A DNA stretch of 64,000 nucleotides from DATKAS01 sp963733765 (GCA_963733765.1 CAVTEI010000003.1:558001-622000), one strand, 5' to 3'. Positions 37,125 to 45,190 are shown, numbered from the stretch's first letter. A program made the numbers and translations. Notes: a model not told the origin generated them from the sequence alone.

Positions 37125-38546
37125 TCAGAGCCTCGCCCAGCGACGCCTGGCATGGCGGCCCGGGGTCGCAGATCCCCATGCGAGGGCGAGCACCGCGAGG
37201 CCGGCGACGACGAGGGCCAAGCCGAGGCCGGCGACGAGGCCAGCTTGTCCGCCGGTCACCGGCAGGCTGTCCCGGGTGGGTCCGACCGAGGCCGCCGGAT
37301 CTACTTCGTCCCCGGTGAGCTCCGACGCATGACCGTCGGAGGGCAGCAGCTCGGACGACTCGGGGTCGCCCGAGTTCCCGTTCGAGGTCGAGCTGGTCTC
37401 GTCGGCCGCCGCCGTCGTGCTCGCGGAAAGCGTGGACGTCGGCGCGAGCGTCGTGGTCGGTGCGAGGGTGGTCGTCGGGGCCTCCGTCGAGGTGGGAGCG
37501 GTCGTGACGCTTTCGCCCGTGATCAGCGACTCGACCGTCGTGGAGGTCGTGGACGTGGTCGTCGTCGACTCCTCCTCGTCGGCGGTGGTCGACGTGGTCG
37601 ACTCCTCGTCGACCGTCGTGGACGTCGTAGGCGTGGTCGTCGTCGACTCCTCGTCCTCGGCGGTGGTCGACGTGGTCGACTCCTCCTCGACTGTCGACGT
37701 CGTAGACGTGGTCGTCGTGGACGCGAGCGTCGTTGTGGACGCGAGCGTCGTCGTGGGCGCGAGCGTCGTCGTGGTGGGCGCAGCGGTGGTCGTCGCGGCC
37801 TCGACCTCCTCCGCGAGTCGGTTGGTCACTGTGACGACGATGTCCTCGTCGCCGTTGAAGAACGCGGTGAGGTCCTGGGGCGTCGCGAGCGGGCCGAACG
37901 GACCCGTGCCTTCTTGCTCGAAGCCGGGGGTGGCCGACTCCGTGATCGTGTAGCCCGAACCGAAGGGCACGTCGAGGACACGCTTCTCGACCGCGAACTC
38001 GCCCTTCTCCTCGAGATCGGCCTTGCTCTTGCAAAAGACGTCGTCCTTCTTCCAAGTGCAGATCAGCGTCTCGATGTCACTCTCGAGCGTCAGCTTCCAG
38101 GACTTGGGCACATCCGGCGACTCCAGCTCGTGACCGTCCGCGTCGACCCACCGCTTCACCGGTTGCACGTGGAAAGTGCACAGGTCGGTGTCCTGCTTGG
38201 GGGCGAGTTGCTGCTTGCCGTCGGAGTACACCCGGAGGTTTTCGTGGGAAGGCGGCACGTAGAGGTAGCTGTGCCCGGGCGGCGCCGTACCCGATCCGGA
38301 GAACGAGGTCTTGTCGATGTCCCACGTGTAAGAGACGTTGACGCTGTTCGTGTTGCCGAGGCGGAAGACCGCCTTGCCTTCGGGCAGGGTGCACAACGCC
38401 GTCAGCGTCAAATCGTCGAGTTTCGGCTTCGGCGCCGCCGACGCGAGCCCGGCGTTGGCCGACAGCAGCATCAATGCTGCCCCCACGACCACGCTGAGGT
38501 ACCCGACGATGTGGCGCTTCGCGCTGCGATCACTCCTGGCGAACAT
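37125..38546 (-). CDS. Secreted LPXTG-like cell-surface protein with Thr-rich stalk
   Basis: This is 473 residues. It has a signal peptide (MFARSDRSAKRHIVGYLSVVVGAALMLLSANAGLASA), an N-terminal ~200-residue domain with Cys pairs (LCTLPEGK..DLCTF, LICTW..VFCKS) and SpaA/prealbumin-like ending (FAVEKRVLDVPFGSGYTITESATPGFE...DIVVTVTNRL), then a ~150-residue stalk of short TTT-S-E-E-E repeats, and a C-terminal LPVTGG sorting-like motif, membrane helix and RRR. This is the layout of sortase-anchored proteins; no sortase gene is in the window. It is convergent with the LuxR-ATPase gene. Confidence 0.8.
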   Translation of the reverse strand: MFARSDRSAKRHIVGYLSVVVGAALMLLSANAGLASAAPKPKLDDLTLTALCTLPEGKAVFRLGNTNSVNVSYTWDIDKTSFSGSGTAPPGHSYLYVPPSHENLRVYSDGKQQLAPKQDTDLCTFHVQPVKRWVDADGHELESPDVPKSWKLTLESDIETLICTWKKDDVFCKSKADLEEKGEFAVEKRVLDVPFGSGYTITESATPGFEQEGTGPFGPLATPQDLTAFFNGDEDIVVTVTNRLAEEVEAATTTAAPTTTTLAPTTTLASTTTLASTTTTSTTSTVEEESTTSTTAEDEESTTTTPTTSTTVDEESTTSTTADEEESTTTTSTTSTTVESLITGESVTTAPTSTEAPTTTLAPTTTLAPTSTLSASTTAAADETSSTSNGNSGDPESSELLPSDGHASELTGDEVDPAASVGPTRDSLPVTGGQAGLVAGLGLALVVAGLAVLALAWGSATPGRHARRRWARL

Positions 38547-38790
38547 CCCACTGCTCCCGTTGGCTCGTTGATGGTGAGCCTGGGGCCGGGTTCGCTATGG
38601 CTCCCCGCCGGCGCAGCGACCAGTTCAGCCGGACGGATCAATACCTCCCCAGTTCGACGAGCCGATGGGCTCGCCGCTCTGTCGCCTTCATGATCGGGAG
38701 GCCTTGCGCCCGCGTGATAGGTCGATCGGCCCGTTTGCGAGCGGGCGTCCCGTGTTAACGAATCGCCCCCGTCGGAGCCCTATAGGGGTG
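38547..38790. other. Divergent intergenic region between surface protein and ECF sigma genes
   Basis: A 244-base gap with no supported gene. It must hold promoters for both flanking genes. A small hairpin (GCCCG with CGGGC, 38729-38746) lies about 45 bases before the sigma start. I see no clear -35/-10 pair. Confidence 0.4.
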
Positions 38791-39268
38791 ATGATGAGCG
38801 GTGTGGGCGATCAGGACCGGGTGGAGGCGGTGTACCGCTCGGTGCATCCCCGCTTGTGGCGCTCGCTGCTCGTCGTACACGGGTGACGCCGAGCTGGCGA
38901 GCGACGCCGAGGCCGAGGCCTTCGCCCAGGTCCTGCGGCGGGGCGAGGCCGTCGACGATGTGGCGGCGTGGGTGTGGCGCAGTGCGTTTCGCATCGCCTC
39001 GGGCCTGCTGGCGGCGAGGTCGCGCTCAACGGTCTCGGGCCGGCGGACGGCTCGACGCCACCGGCCGGTTCTGTGGCCGAGTTCTTGGGCCTGTTGGCCG
39101 ACCTGTCCCCGCAGCAGCGGGCCTGCGTCGCGTTGCGCTACGTCGGCGAGCTACACGGCACCCGAGATCGGCGAGCTGCTCGGGACCAGTGCGGGCACCG
39201 TGCGGGTGCAGCTGCATCGGGCCCACGCCACGCTGCGCCACACGATCATGGAGGCCGAGCATGCGTGA
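38791..39268 (+). pseudogene. SigE-like ECF sigma factor, three frame changes
   Basis: Pieces over three frames give a ~158-residue ECF sigma factor: MSGVGDQDRVEAVYRSVHPRLWRSLLVVHG, TGDAELASDAEAEAFAQVLRRGEAVDDVAAWVWRSAFRIASGLLAA, SVAEFLGLLADLSPQQRACVALRYVGEL, then TAPEIGELLGTSAGTVRVQLHRAHATLRHTIMEAEHA (region 4 helix-turn-helix). Frames change at about 38880, 39015 and 39155. The last piece overlaps the following membrane-protein start, an arrangement usual for ECF sigma/regulator pairs in actinobacteria. Whether the breaks are real cannot be decided from sequence alone. Confidence 0.7.
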
Positions 39269-40253
39269 CGACTTCGACTCCGTGGTGGCGGACCGATTCA
39301 AGGTTCTCGACGACGTGCCCGTCCCGGACACGTGGTCACGCGTTCTCGACCGCGTGCCTGTCTGGGACGCACGGTCGCGCGTTCCGTTCAGCGACGACGC
39401 ACTGACCATGATCGACCTCGAGACTCCGGTCCCGACCGAACCCCGTCGCAAGGGTCCGAAGCGGGTCGTGGTCGCCGCGCTCCTGGCGGCCGCCGCCGTG
39501 GTCGCGATCGCCCTCGTGGTCGATCCGCGACGACGACGACGAGCCCAGCCGACCAACCGGTCCGACCGTGACCGTGCCCCCGACCGCGCCTCCGCGAGCG
39601 CTGTTCGGCACACCCGAGGCGAGGCGCTCGTGCCGGGGACGTACTTCATCGACGAGGTCGACGGAACACCGACGCCGCGGATCTTCGTCACCCTCGGCGC
39701 CGGGTGGTCGAACTGACCGACTACCGGTCGGACCTCGGCAAGCAGGGGCCAACGACGGCGTCACACTCCTGAGGACGACATCGGCTTCATCGACGTTCAG
39801 CCGACCGGAACGGCGTGTACCTGGACGCCTGCCACTCTGAACGAGGGGTATCCACCCGGGGCCTGTGACGACCCTGGACGGTCTCGTCGCTGCGCTCACG
39901 TGAGCAGGGCGGATGGGTCGACGTGACCGCCCCGTCGGACATCTCCGTCGACGGCTACGTCGGCAAGACGTTCCAACGCACGGCCCCCGCCGAGTTCACG
40001 GACTGCAGCACCATGAGCGCCGGGCGCATGAGAGTTCCGGAGCTTGATGGCGACACACCAGAAGCTGGCTGAACGAACACGACTCGAAAGCGGCGGGTCG
40101 TACTACGAACCGGGCGAGGTCGAAACCTTGAGGGTCCTCGACCTCGACGGCACGGTCGTCGTCATCAACACGAATCTGTGGCCGGGGCCAACGGCGGCGG
40201 CTCACGCCGAGTTCGCCGCCGTGCTCGACTCGATCCGCATCGACCAGGCATGA
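39261..40253 (+). pseudogene. Membrane-anchored protein paired with the ECF sigma gene, several frameshifts
   Basis: ATG 39261 overlaps the sigma gene. The first ~95 residues are cytoplasmic (MRDDFDSVVADRFKVLDDVPVPDTWSRVLDRV) with a single membrane helix (VVVAALLAAAAVVAIALVV), then a Pro/Thr linker (TVTVPPTAPPRALFGTP), then extracellular pieces ALVPGTYFIDEVDGTPTPRIFVTLGAGW, DIGFIDVQPTGTACTWTPATLNEGYPPGACDD, WVDVTAPSDISVDGYVGKTFQRTAPAEFTDCSTMS and VLDLDGTVVVINTNLWPGPTAAAHAEFAAVLDSIRIDQ in changing frames. The topology suits an anti-sigma-like sensor of the C-terminal type, but no zinc motif (HxxxCxxC) is present. Confidence 0.6.
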
Positions 40254-40278
40254 GTCCTGCTCATGTCACAAATCGCGC

Positions 40279-40390
40279 ATGGCGAAATCGTCGACGCGGC
40301 TCGCGCTGATCTGCGGGCTTCCAGCCTCCGGCAAGTCGACACTCGCTCGAATTGCATTACCTCGCCTCGTCGATCCCCCGTGGTGGGCCG
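40279..40390 (+). pseudogene. Truncated P-loop kinase/AAA fragment
   Basis: MAKSSTRLALICGLPASGKSTLARIALPRL has a clean Walker A (GLPASGKST) in an N-terminal strand-loop-helix, as in zeta-toxin-like or COG0645-type kinases. Homology stops after ~35 residues and the frame then runs antisense to two other genes. It looks like the 5' remnant of a deleted gene. No Walker B or lid is present. Confidence 0.55.
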
Positions 40391-40392
40391 GA

Positions 40393-40656
40393 TTAGCTCG
40401 AGACGAACAGTTGCGGCGGTGCGGTGACGCCGGCCTCCTGCATCGTCTTTCCCAGCCCCGGATCAGCCAGCATCTCGTTCATCTTGGACGCGTCACCGTC
40501 GGCGACGAGCCACACAGAGTTTGGGTCATCAGCATCGCGGAGAACTCGGACGTTGGTGAGGCCCGCAGCCTCCCGGCGGGGAGCGTCGCCGTCGAACACC
40601 GGCCGCCACTTCTCGAAATCGGCCACGGGATGTTGCACGAACATCTTCGCCATCAT
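40393..40656 (-). CDS. Small dimeric alpha-beta barrel-like protein
   Basis: This is 87 residues from tandem ATGs (40656 or 40653). MAKMFVQHPVADFEKWRPVFDGDAPRREAAGLTNVRVLRDADDPNSVWLVADGDASKMNEMLADPGLGKTMQEAGVTAPPQLFVSS matches a ferredoxin-like, antibiotic-monooxygenase/DUF1330-style fold: VxHPVxDFxxWxxxF then RxxxDPxxVWxV then a late EAGVxxxPxxxF strand. No flavin or metal residue is evident. Confidence 0.65.
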   Translation of the reverse strand: MMAKMFVQHPVADFEKWRPVFDGDAPRREAAGLTNVRVLRDADDPNSVWLVADGDASKMNEMLADPGLGKTMQEAGVTAPPQLFVSS

Positions 40657-40824
40657 GGAGTTCCAGTCGCTCGCAGGGTCGGTGGGCGCACCGTATCTCC
40701 CGGCGCCGCGCGCGCCGCTTCCCATCCCTATAACTCGGTGTCACTGACGACCCAGCCCCGATCAGAAGTCGTCGAACAGGAGTGTCGGCGTCGTGTCCCA
40801 CCGGTGGCCGTGGGTCCTTGGGCG

Positions 40825-41457
40825 CTATCGGGGGCCGACCGTGTCGAGGTACCAGTGCCGGCCGGAGCTCACTATCCAGGAACCCTCGCCTGCAGGCATG
40901 AGCACGAAGCGGCTGACCGTGCGCTGCGCGCCGACCTGATCCGTGTACAAGAGGTCGATCGACAGCGGGTCGCGCTCGTCGATTGCACGCACCACGTCGG
41001 CAAACACGGGTTCAGTCGGGTCGCGAAGCGCTCCCTGCCACAAGCCGATGTCCCCCGCCGGGATGTACAGGTCCCGGGTGTGCCGACGCATGGCCTCGAT
41101 GGGTACGTGGTCGACGACCGAGGTTTGCAGGCCGGCAGCAACAGACCATCCCTGCAGCACGCCAATGCCCGATGCCACGTTGCGAAGGCTCATCACGAGG
41201 TAGACCACATCTCCGAGGTGCTCCGCGGACCCGCGGCCGCAGTCAACATGCACCCAGTGCTGGTCGACGAACATGATCTTCTGGATCGGGTCGCCGAGGC
41301 GTGACGGCATGAAGACGGGTCGCCGTTGCTCTTGAAGCGCCACCTCCGCCGTTCGCGCCGATCGGTTGGCGGAACGGACCGCAGCAAGCGTCACCAACGC
41401 GAGGACGAACGTGCTCGCCGCGGTCGCGAGCGAGGCGGTCGTGGCCCAGTCGGTCAC
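40825..41457 (-). CDS. Hypothetical membrane protein with one N-terminal helix
   Basis: This is 210 residues from a GTG start. MTDWATTASLATAASTFVLALVTLAAVRSANRSARTAEVALQEQRRPVFMPSRLGDPIQKIMFVDQHWVHVDCG is a single N-terminal membrane helix followed by a soluble beta-rich domain (VVYLVMSLRNVASGIGVLQGW, LYIPAGDIGLWQGAL, SRFVLMPAGEGSWIVSSGRHWYLD). Similar proteins are annotated only as hypothetical. It follows dinB by ten bases, so it may share its transcript. Confidence 0.6.
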   Translation of the reverse strand: MTDWATTASLATAASTFVLALVTLAAVRSANRSARTAEVALQEQRRPVFMPSRLGDPIQKIMFVDQHWVHVDCGRGSAEHLGDVVYLVMSLRNVASGIGVLQGWSVAAGLQTSVVDHVPIEAMRRHTRDLYIPAGDIGLWQGALRDPTEPVFADVVRAIDERDPLSIDLLYTDQVGAQRTVSRFVLMPAGEGSWIVSSGRHWYLDTVGPR

Positions 41458-41467
41458 CCGGACGACC

Positions 41468-42553
41468 CTAATGATCGGTCGCCTCCTGCTGCGGGTCCTC
41501 CAGTACGACGCGTACACCGAGAAGCCTGATCGGCCGGCCACCCTCGAACCGCGTGAGCACCGCGAGCGCCTTGTCCGCCACGACGGCCGCGTCGTTCGTC
41601 GGCTCGGCGAGCTTGCCGCTTCTCGTTCGGGTGAAGAAGGACGCCGTGCGAACCTTGACAGCGACGTGAGTGATTCGACGTCCGAGATCGGCGACCGATG
41701 CCGTGACCTCCTCCGCGAGCCGGCGCACGTTCGCGTCGATCTCCGCTGCGTCGGTGAGGTCGCGCTCGAACGTGACCTCGCGGCTTCGTCCTCGCGGCAG
41801 GCGCGGCTCGTCGATCAAGGGCGCGTCGTGGCCGCCTATCCCCAGCACCCGCAGGTACGGACCGATGGTCGGGCCAAAGCGACGGGCGAGCTGGTGATGG
41901 TCCGACGCGGCGAGGTCGGCGACGGTGAAGATGCCGAGCTCGTCGAGTCGCGCCGCTATGCGCGTGCCGATCCCCGAAATCGCGGACACAGGCTCCGTCC
42001 CCATCACAGGGAGCCATGACTCGACGGGTGAGGCTCGCGACCCCGCCGGGCTTCGCGAAGCCGGTCGCAGTCTTGGCCTGCAGCCTCGTCTCTCCGATCC
42101 CGACCGCACAGCGGAGACTCGTGCGCGCGTAGACGGTCGCCTGAACAAGGCGTGCGAACCCAACCGGATCGGTTGTCCGCACGCCGACACACGCCTCGTC
42201 CCAGCCCCACTCCTCGACGACCACGTGGAGGGATCGAAGCGCGGCCATCACCTCCGCCGATGCCGCCTCGTAGGCAGGCCGGTCGAGCGGAAGGAAAACC
42301 GCGTCGCGGGCACCTGCGCGCAGCGCGTGCGAAGGGGCATGCCTGAGCGGACGCCCGCAGCCCTCGCCTCGTAGGACGCCGTCGCCACGACCTGCCGCGC
42401 CCGTGTGGGATCTCCATCGCCACCGACGACGACCGGCCGGCCGGCGAGCTCGGGCCGCCTCAGCACCTCGACTGCGGCGAGGAACTGATCCAGGTCGACG
42501 TGCAAGACCCACTCGCGTTCCTCCTCGGAGGGGGGCGGCAGCAGGTCGCGCAT
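41468..42553 (-). CDS. dinB: Actinobacterial-type DNA polymerase IV (DinB), two frame changes
   Basis: MRDLLPPPSEEEREWVLHVDLDQFLAAVEVLRRPELAGRPVVVGGDGDPTRARQVVATASYEARAAGVRSGMPL carries the first catalytic motif (DLDQF). EEWGWDEACVGV holds the second Asp-Glu pair in the GWDEA form common in actinobacterial DinB. Then GVASL, the helix-hairpin-helix ISGIGTRIAARLDELGIFTVADLAAS and a little-finger domain ending RLLGVRVVLEDP follow. Frames change at about 42300 and 42025. Restored length is ~360 residues, normal for Y-family polymerases. Error-prone lesion bypass is the expected role. Confidence 0.8.
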
Positions 42554-42595
42554 GGGCCCATTCTCGGCGCGGCGACCTTGACCTGGGAACGATCC

Positions 42596-42609
42596 AGCGC
42601 GCTCGGAGG
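42596..42609 (+). repeat. 14-bp direct repeat of the tRNA-Arg 3' end, copy 1
   Basis: AGCGCGCTCGGAGG is identical to bases 44125-44138, which cover the discriminator base, acceptor 3' strand and start of the T-arm of tRNA-Arg. It sits between the dinB start and an IS481 fragment. A tRNA 3'-end repeat is the usual trace of site-specific integration; chance identity is not excluded. Confidence 0.5.
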
Positions 42610-43000
42610 TGTCCGGTTTCATGAGATCCCGGACAGATGTCGCGAGACATAGCGGACATGAGCATGAAGGGCTGTGCGCATGGATCTGGCTGGCTATGTC
42701 ATCAACGCGGTGCTGGTCGAGGGTCGCAGCGTCGCCGACGTCTGCGAAGCCACGACATTTCTCGCAGCTGGCTGTATGAGCTGATCGGCCGTTACCGCGA
42801 GCTCGGCGAGGAGGGCTCAGGCCTGTGTCGAAGCGGCCTGGCTCGTCGCCGACCCGGGTCGGGTCAGCGATTGAGGACGAGATCGTCGCGTTGCGCAAGG
42901 AGCTCACCGACCTGGGGGTCGACGCCGGTGCGCACACGATCCACTATCACCTCACGCGACGCCACCGGCGCGGCCGCCGGGCGGTGCCGTCGGTGACCCG
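42610..43000 (+). mobile_element. IS481-family transposase 5' fragment
   Basis: From ATG 42680, over three frames: MDLAGYVINAVLVEGRSVADVCEA, DISRSWLYELIGRYRELGEEG, then SSPTRVGSAIEDEIVALRKELTDLGVDAGAHTIHYHLTRRHRRGR..AVPSV. This is the N-terminal helix-turn-helix and pre-catalytic region of an IS481-like transposase. The DDE core is absent, so it is dead. Upstream, TGTCCGG (42610-42616) and CCGGACA (42629-42635) form an inverted repeat like an IS end. One base is missing near 42756 and one extra near 42835. Confidence 0.7.
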
Positions 43001-43137
43001 TAGAGGTCCCACAAGAGAGACCCGTACTCATCGGGAAGATCTTTGGACTCGCCGCGACCGAGTCGTCCGTCGCCAAGCAGGCCGATGCCCTCAAGATCTC
43101 CGTCTTCGGCTAGAACGCACTGGTCGCAGCGAACTAG

Positions 43138-43163
43138 CTAGTGCCGCGTCAGGCAACGTCTGC
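43138..43163 (+). repeat. Left arm of a 26-bp inverted repeat enclosing an MDMPI-type gene
   Basis: Bases run CTAGTGCCGCG...GGCAACGTCTGC. The reverse complement recurs at 43929-43954 with 24 of 26 identical. The arms point inward and bound an 817-bp segment that holds one gene. Homology stops abruptly on both sides. Confidence 0.7.
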
Positions 43164-43219
43164 TCCGTTGGCGGCGTGACCCCGAGCCGGCGTTTGGTGG
43201 CGGTGGGCACCGACCGGTG

Positions 43220-43813
43220 TCAGAGCCAGGATTCGAGGCCTGGCGCCGGACCTCGACCGAGCGTCCAGGCCATCAACGAGCGCGGATCCGCACGATTGGC
43301 GAGACCTGCAACCAGCCTCGGAAGAGCACGGTCAACCAGTTCCTGTGGCCAGTCGGCCGGAGTGTGGCCTATTGCAAGGTCGACGAGATGGACCTCGACT
43401 TCCCACCAGCGATGAAACGGGAGTCGCGCTACGGGATGCTCGTCGCCTCGGCCAGACCGGACAGGTCGGTTCCAGGAGTCGTCGGGCAGTGATACGAAGG
43501 TGGCATCAAGCCGCTGTGACCAACTGATGACGTCGTTGATGAGCACGTTTGCTGGTCGTCCTGCGCCCGACTCAATCTCCGAGGCGCGACCCTCGGCACC
43601 ACCCACGTACTGATCGATGACCTCACCACGTGTGGTGGCTTCGATTCGGTGGAACATCGCCTCTGCATTGCGCGCCAGGTGCGTGAGCACGTGTCCGACA
43701 CTCCAGGCAGGCAACAGCGACGGTTCTCGGACAACCTCATCGGTCAGGCCCTCGATTCTGGCGGCTAGCCGCGCGTGAGAGGCCCGGCAACCTTCGATCT
43801 CGACAGTGAGCAT
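43220..43813 (-). CDS. Maleylpyruvate isomerase/mycothiol-transferase family protein (MDMPI, TIGR03083-like)
   Basis: This is 197 residues from ATG 43813 with GTGGAG upstream. MLTVEIEGCRASHARLAARIEGLTDEVVREPSLLPAWSVGHVLTHLARNAEAMFHRIEATTRGEV then VLINDVISWSQRLDATFVSLPDDSW and RLPFHRWWEVEVHLVDLAIGHTPADWP form a complete MDMPI-like fold. Ligand His residues are in GHVLTHLARN and RWWEVEVHLVDL. Mycothiol-dependent isomerase or transferase activity is the family theme. The whole gene lies within an inverted repeat, so it may travel as a unit. Confidence 0.85.
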   Translation of the reverse strand: MLTVEIEGCRASHARLAARIEGLTDEVVREPSLLPAWSVGHVLTHLARNAEAMFHRIEATTRGEVIDQYVGGAEGRASEIESGAGRPANVLINDVISWSQRLDATFVSLPDDSWNRPVRSGRGDEHPVARLPFHRWWEVEVHLVDLAIGHTPADWPQELVDRALPRLVAGLANRADPRSLMAWTLGRGPAPGLESWL

Positions 43814-44126
43814 CTCCACTACGCGGCAGGCTACGACCCTGACGTTGTTCGCAGGCCCGCTGCCCCCAAGGTGCCTGCTTGAGACTTCGGGTGGGCGCTG
43901 CGACCGTTTCGTAGCGTTCGAGGACATCGCAAACGTTGCCTGACGCGGCGCTAGCCGCACTCGTCATCGCGAGGCGTACGACCAATGCGGTGATCAACCC
44001 GAACTCCCGACGCGAGCGGCCACTTAGGGAGCCGATGCTTTTGGTGTCTGCCTGAAATCTGCCTGGCGCGCCCCGGTCGCGGCATCCACACGAGGCGTGC
44101 CCTACTGCTGACCTGCACTTTTCTAG
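43814..44126. other. 313-base region between the MDMPI-type gene and tRNA-Arg
   Basis: Contains the right inverted-repeat arm and the 14-bp repeat at the tRNA end. A short frame reading GRFQADTKSIGSLSGRSRREFGLITALVV on the minus strand has no start signal or family I recognise. I see no supported gene. Confidence 0.4.
43929..43954 (-). repeat. Right arm of the 26-bp inverted repeat
   Basis: Read minus it starts CTAGCGCCGCG and ends CAACGTTTGC, differing from the left arm at two positions (T/C at position 5 and C/T near the end). No target-site duplication is visible outside the arms. Confidence 0.7.
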
Positions 44127-44138
44127 CGCGCTCGGAGG
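44125..44138 (+). repeat. 14-bp direct repeat at the tRNA-Arg 3' end, copy 2
   Basis: AGCGCGCTCGGAGG, same orientation as 42596-42609. Twelve of its bases lie within the tRNA. The interval between the copies is 1,529 bp and holds the IS481 fragment and the inverted-repeat unit. Confidence 0.5.
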
Positions 44139-44199
44139 GAATCGAACCCCCAACCTTCTGATCCGTAGTCAGATGCTCTATCCGTTGAGCTACGAGCGC
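44127..44199 (-). tRNA. tRNA-Arg(ACG)
   Basis: A 73-nt cloverleaf: 7-bp acceptor GCGCTCG with CGAGCGC, D-arm GCTC...GAGC, anticodon loop CTACGGA in stem TCTGA/TCAGA giving ACG (read as ICG), T-arm with GGTTCGATTCC. CCA is not encoded. Its 3' end coincides with a direct repeat that may mark an integration site. Confidence 0.95.
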
Positions 44200-44255
44200 T
44201 TGGGTTGGTCAGTCTACGGGAGCCCCTCCTCCCGGGAAGTCGGTTCGGCGCCGCG

Positions 44256-44756
44256 TCAGCCGACCGTTTGGCCGTACATCTCCCCCAGGGGATCGCTGAT
44301 CAGCTCGAGGCGAGCACCGTCGGGATCGCGGAAGTAGAGCGACGCGCCGCTGATGTGGTCGTAGGGCACGCCAGCCTCGTCGAGGTTGACCTTGAGCCGC
44401 GTCCAGGTGTCGGGCTCGACCGAGATCGCGAGGTGGTGGAGCCCACCGAGCACCTCCGCGTAGGCCCCGAGGTCGAGGCCCGGGAAGTCGAAGAACGCGA
44501 GCGAGTTTCCGTGCCCGATGTCGAAGAAGAAGTGGGTGCTGCCCTTGTAGTCGCGGTTCTCGAAGAGCTCGGTGAGCGGGAACTCGAGCACGTCTTGGTA
44601 GAAGCGGATCGTCCGCTCGACATCGGCGCTGAGGAGCGCGACGTGATGCACGCCTCGAGCTGTGCTCGCCGGTCGCTCGGGCGACTTGCGGAGATAGAGG
44701 TCGCGGAGCTCGGCCCGTCGCGCTGCGAGCCGATCGAGATCGAGATCGGTGCTCAT
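44256..44756 (-). CDS. VOC-family dioxygenase-like protein
   Basis: This is 166 residues from ATG 44756. After a helical leader (LDLDRLAARRAELRDLYLRKSPERPASTARG) a VOC domain begins VHHVALLSADVERTIRFYQDVLEFPLTELFENRDYKGSTHFFFDIGHGNSLAFFDFPG, then GGLHHLAISVEPDTWTRLKVNLDEAGVPYD and SLYFRDPDGARLELISDPLGE. The His, His and Glu metal ligands of ring-cleaving or glyoxalase-type VOC enzymes are present (VHHVAL, LHHLAIS, RLELI). Substrate unknown. Confidence 0.85.
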   Translation of the reverse strand: MSTDLDLDRLAARRAELRDLYLRKSPERPASTARGVHHVALLSADVERTIRFYQDVLEFPLTELFENRDYKGSTHFFFDIGHGNSLAFFDFPGLDLGAYAEVLGGLHHLAISVEPDTWTRLKVNLDEAGVPYDHISGASLYFRDPDGARLELISDPLGEMYGQTVG

Positions 44757-44779
44757 GGCAACCACCCTAGGCTCGTGCG

Positions 44780-45190
44780 ATGGCCATCGAGTTGGTCGTC
44801 AACGACGACTCGATCGATCTGACGTTCACCGGCTTTGACCGCTTCCTCGCGCTGTCCAAAGGGATGCACGTCCCGATCAACGAGATCACCGACGCCCGGG
44901 TCGCGACGGTCGTGGAGATGAGGAAGGACCTCGGCTGGCGGGTCGGCGGCGGCTACTGGCCAGGGCGCATGGCCACCGGGCATTTCACTTGGAAGGGGCG
45001 CCAGCGGTACCGCCAGCTCTGGTCTGTGTATCGGGAGGGCGAGGTGCTCGTCATCGACACGACGCGCAAGAACCCAGCGCGCATCGTGCTGCAGCACCCG
45101 TACCGCCACGACCTTGCGTGGCTCATCGCCGAGCGCATCCCACCCCGCCCAACGACGGTCGCCAACGAGGACGAGCAGCACGCCGAGTAG
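44780..45190 (+). CDS. Small PH-like domain protein, function unknown
   Basis: This is 136 residues. AIELVVNDDSIDLTFTGFDRFLALSKGMHVPINEITDARVATVVEMRKDLGWRVGGGYWPGRMATGHFTWKGRQRYRQLWSVYREGEVLVIDTTRKNPARIVLQHPYRHDLAWLIAERI is an all-beta protein with a C-terminal helix, in the style of bacterial PH (bPH) domains: a strand-rich body, a GxYWPGxMATGxF turn and an RIVLxxP strand. No membrane segment. It is divergent from the VOC gene with 23 bases between starts. Confidence 0.7.
   Translation: MAIELVVNDDSIDLTFTGFDRFLALSKGMHVPINEITDARVATVVEMRKDLGWRVGGGYWPGRMATGHFTWKGRQRYRQLWSVYREGEVLVIDTTRKNPARIVLQHPYRHDLAWLIAERIPPRPTTVANEDEQHAE

Noticed and set aside
37560..37720. Possible CRISPR or tandem-repeat array
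   Set aside because: The repeated units are codons for TTT-S-E-E-E in a coding stalk, irregular in length and without spacers. No CRISPR array was found in the window.
37152..38693. 513-codon plus-strand frame
   Set aside because: Antisense to the surface protein; its Gly/Arg runs mirror the Thr codons of the stalk.
40390..41304. Continuation of the P-loop kinase frame to 341 codons
   Set aside because: After about codon 37 it is antisense to two other genes and shows no kinase motifs.
42637..42650. ATGTC-GCGA-GACAT palindrome as a LexA box for dinB
   Set aside because: It resembles an inverted repeat but lacks the actinobacterial LexA consensus GAAC-N4-GTTC, and it probably belongs to the IS481 end.
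43001..43137. Short frame ending VLIGKIFGLAATESSVAKQADALKISVFG next to the IS481 fragment
   Set aside because: It has no start or ribosome site and I could not tie it to a family; it may be a recombinase tail but that is not supported.
43737..44153. Minus-strand frame that includes tRNA-adjacent sequence
   Set aside because: It begins inside the tRNA-Arg gene and has no family match.
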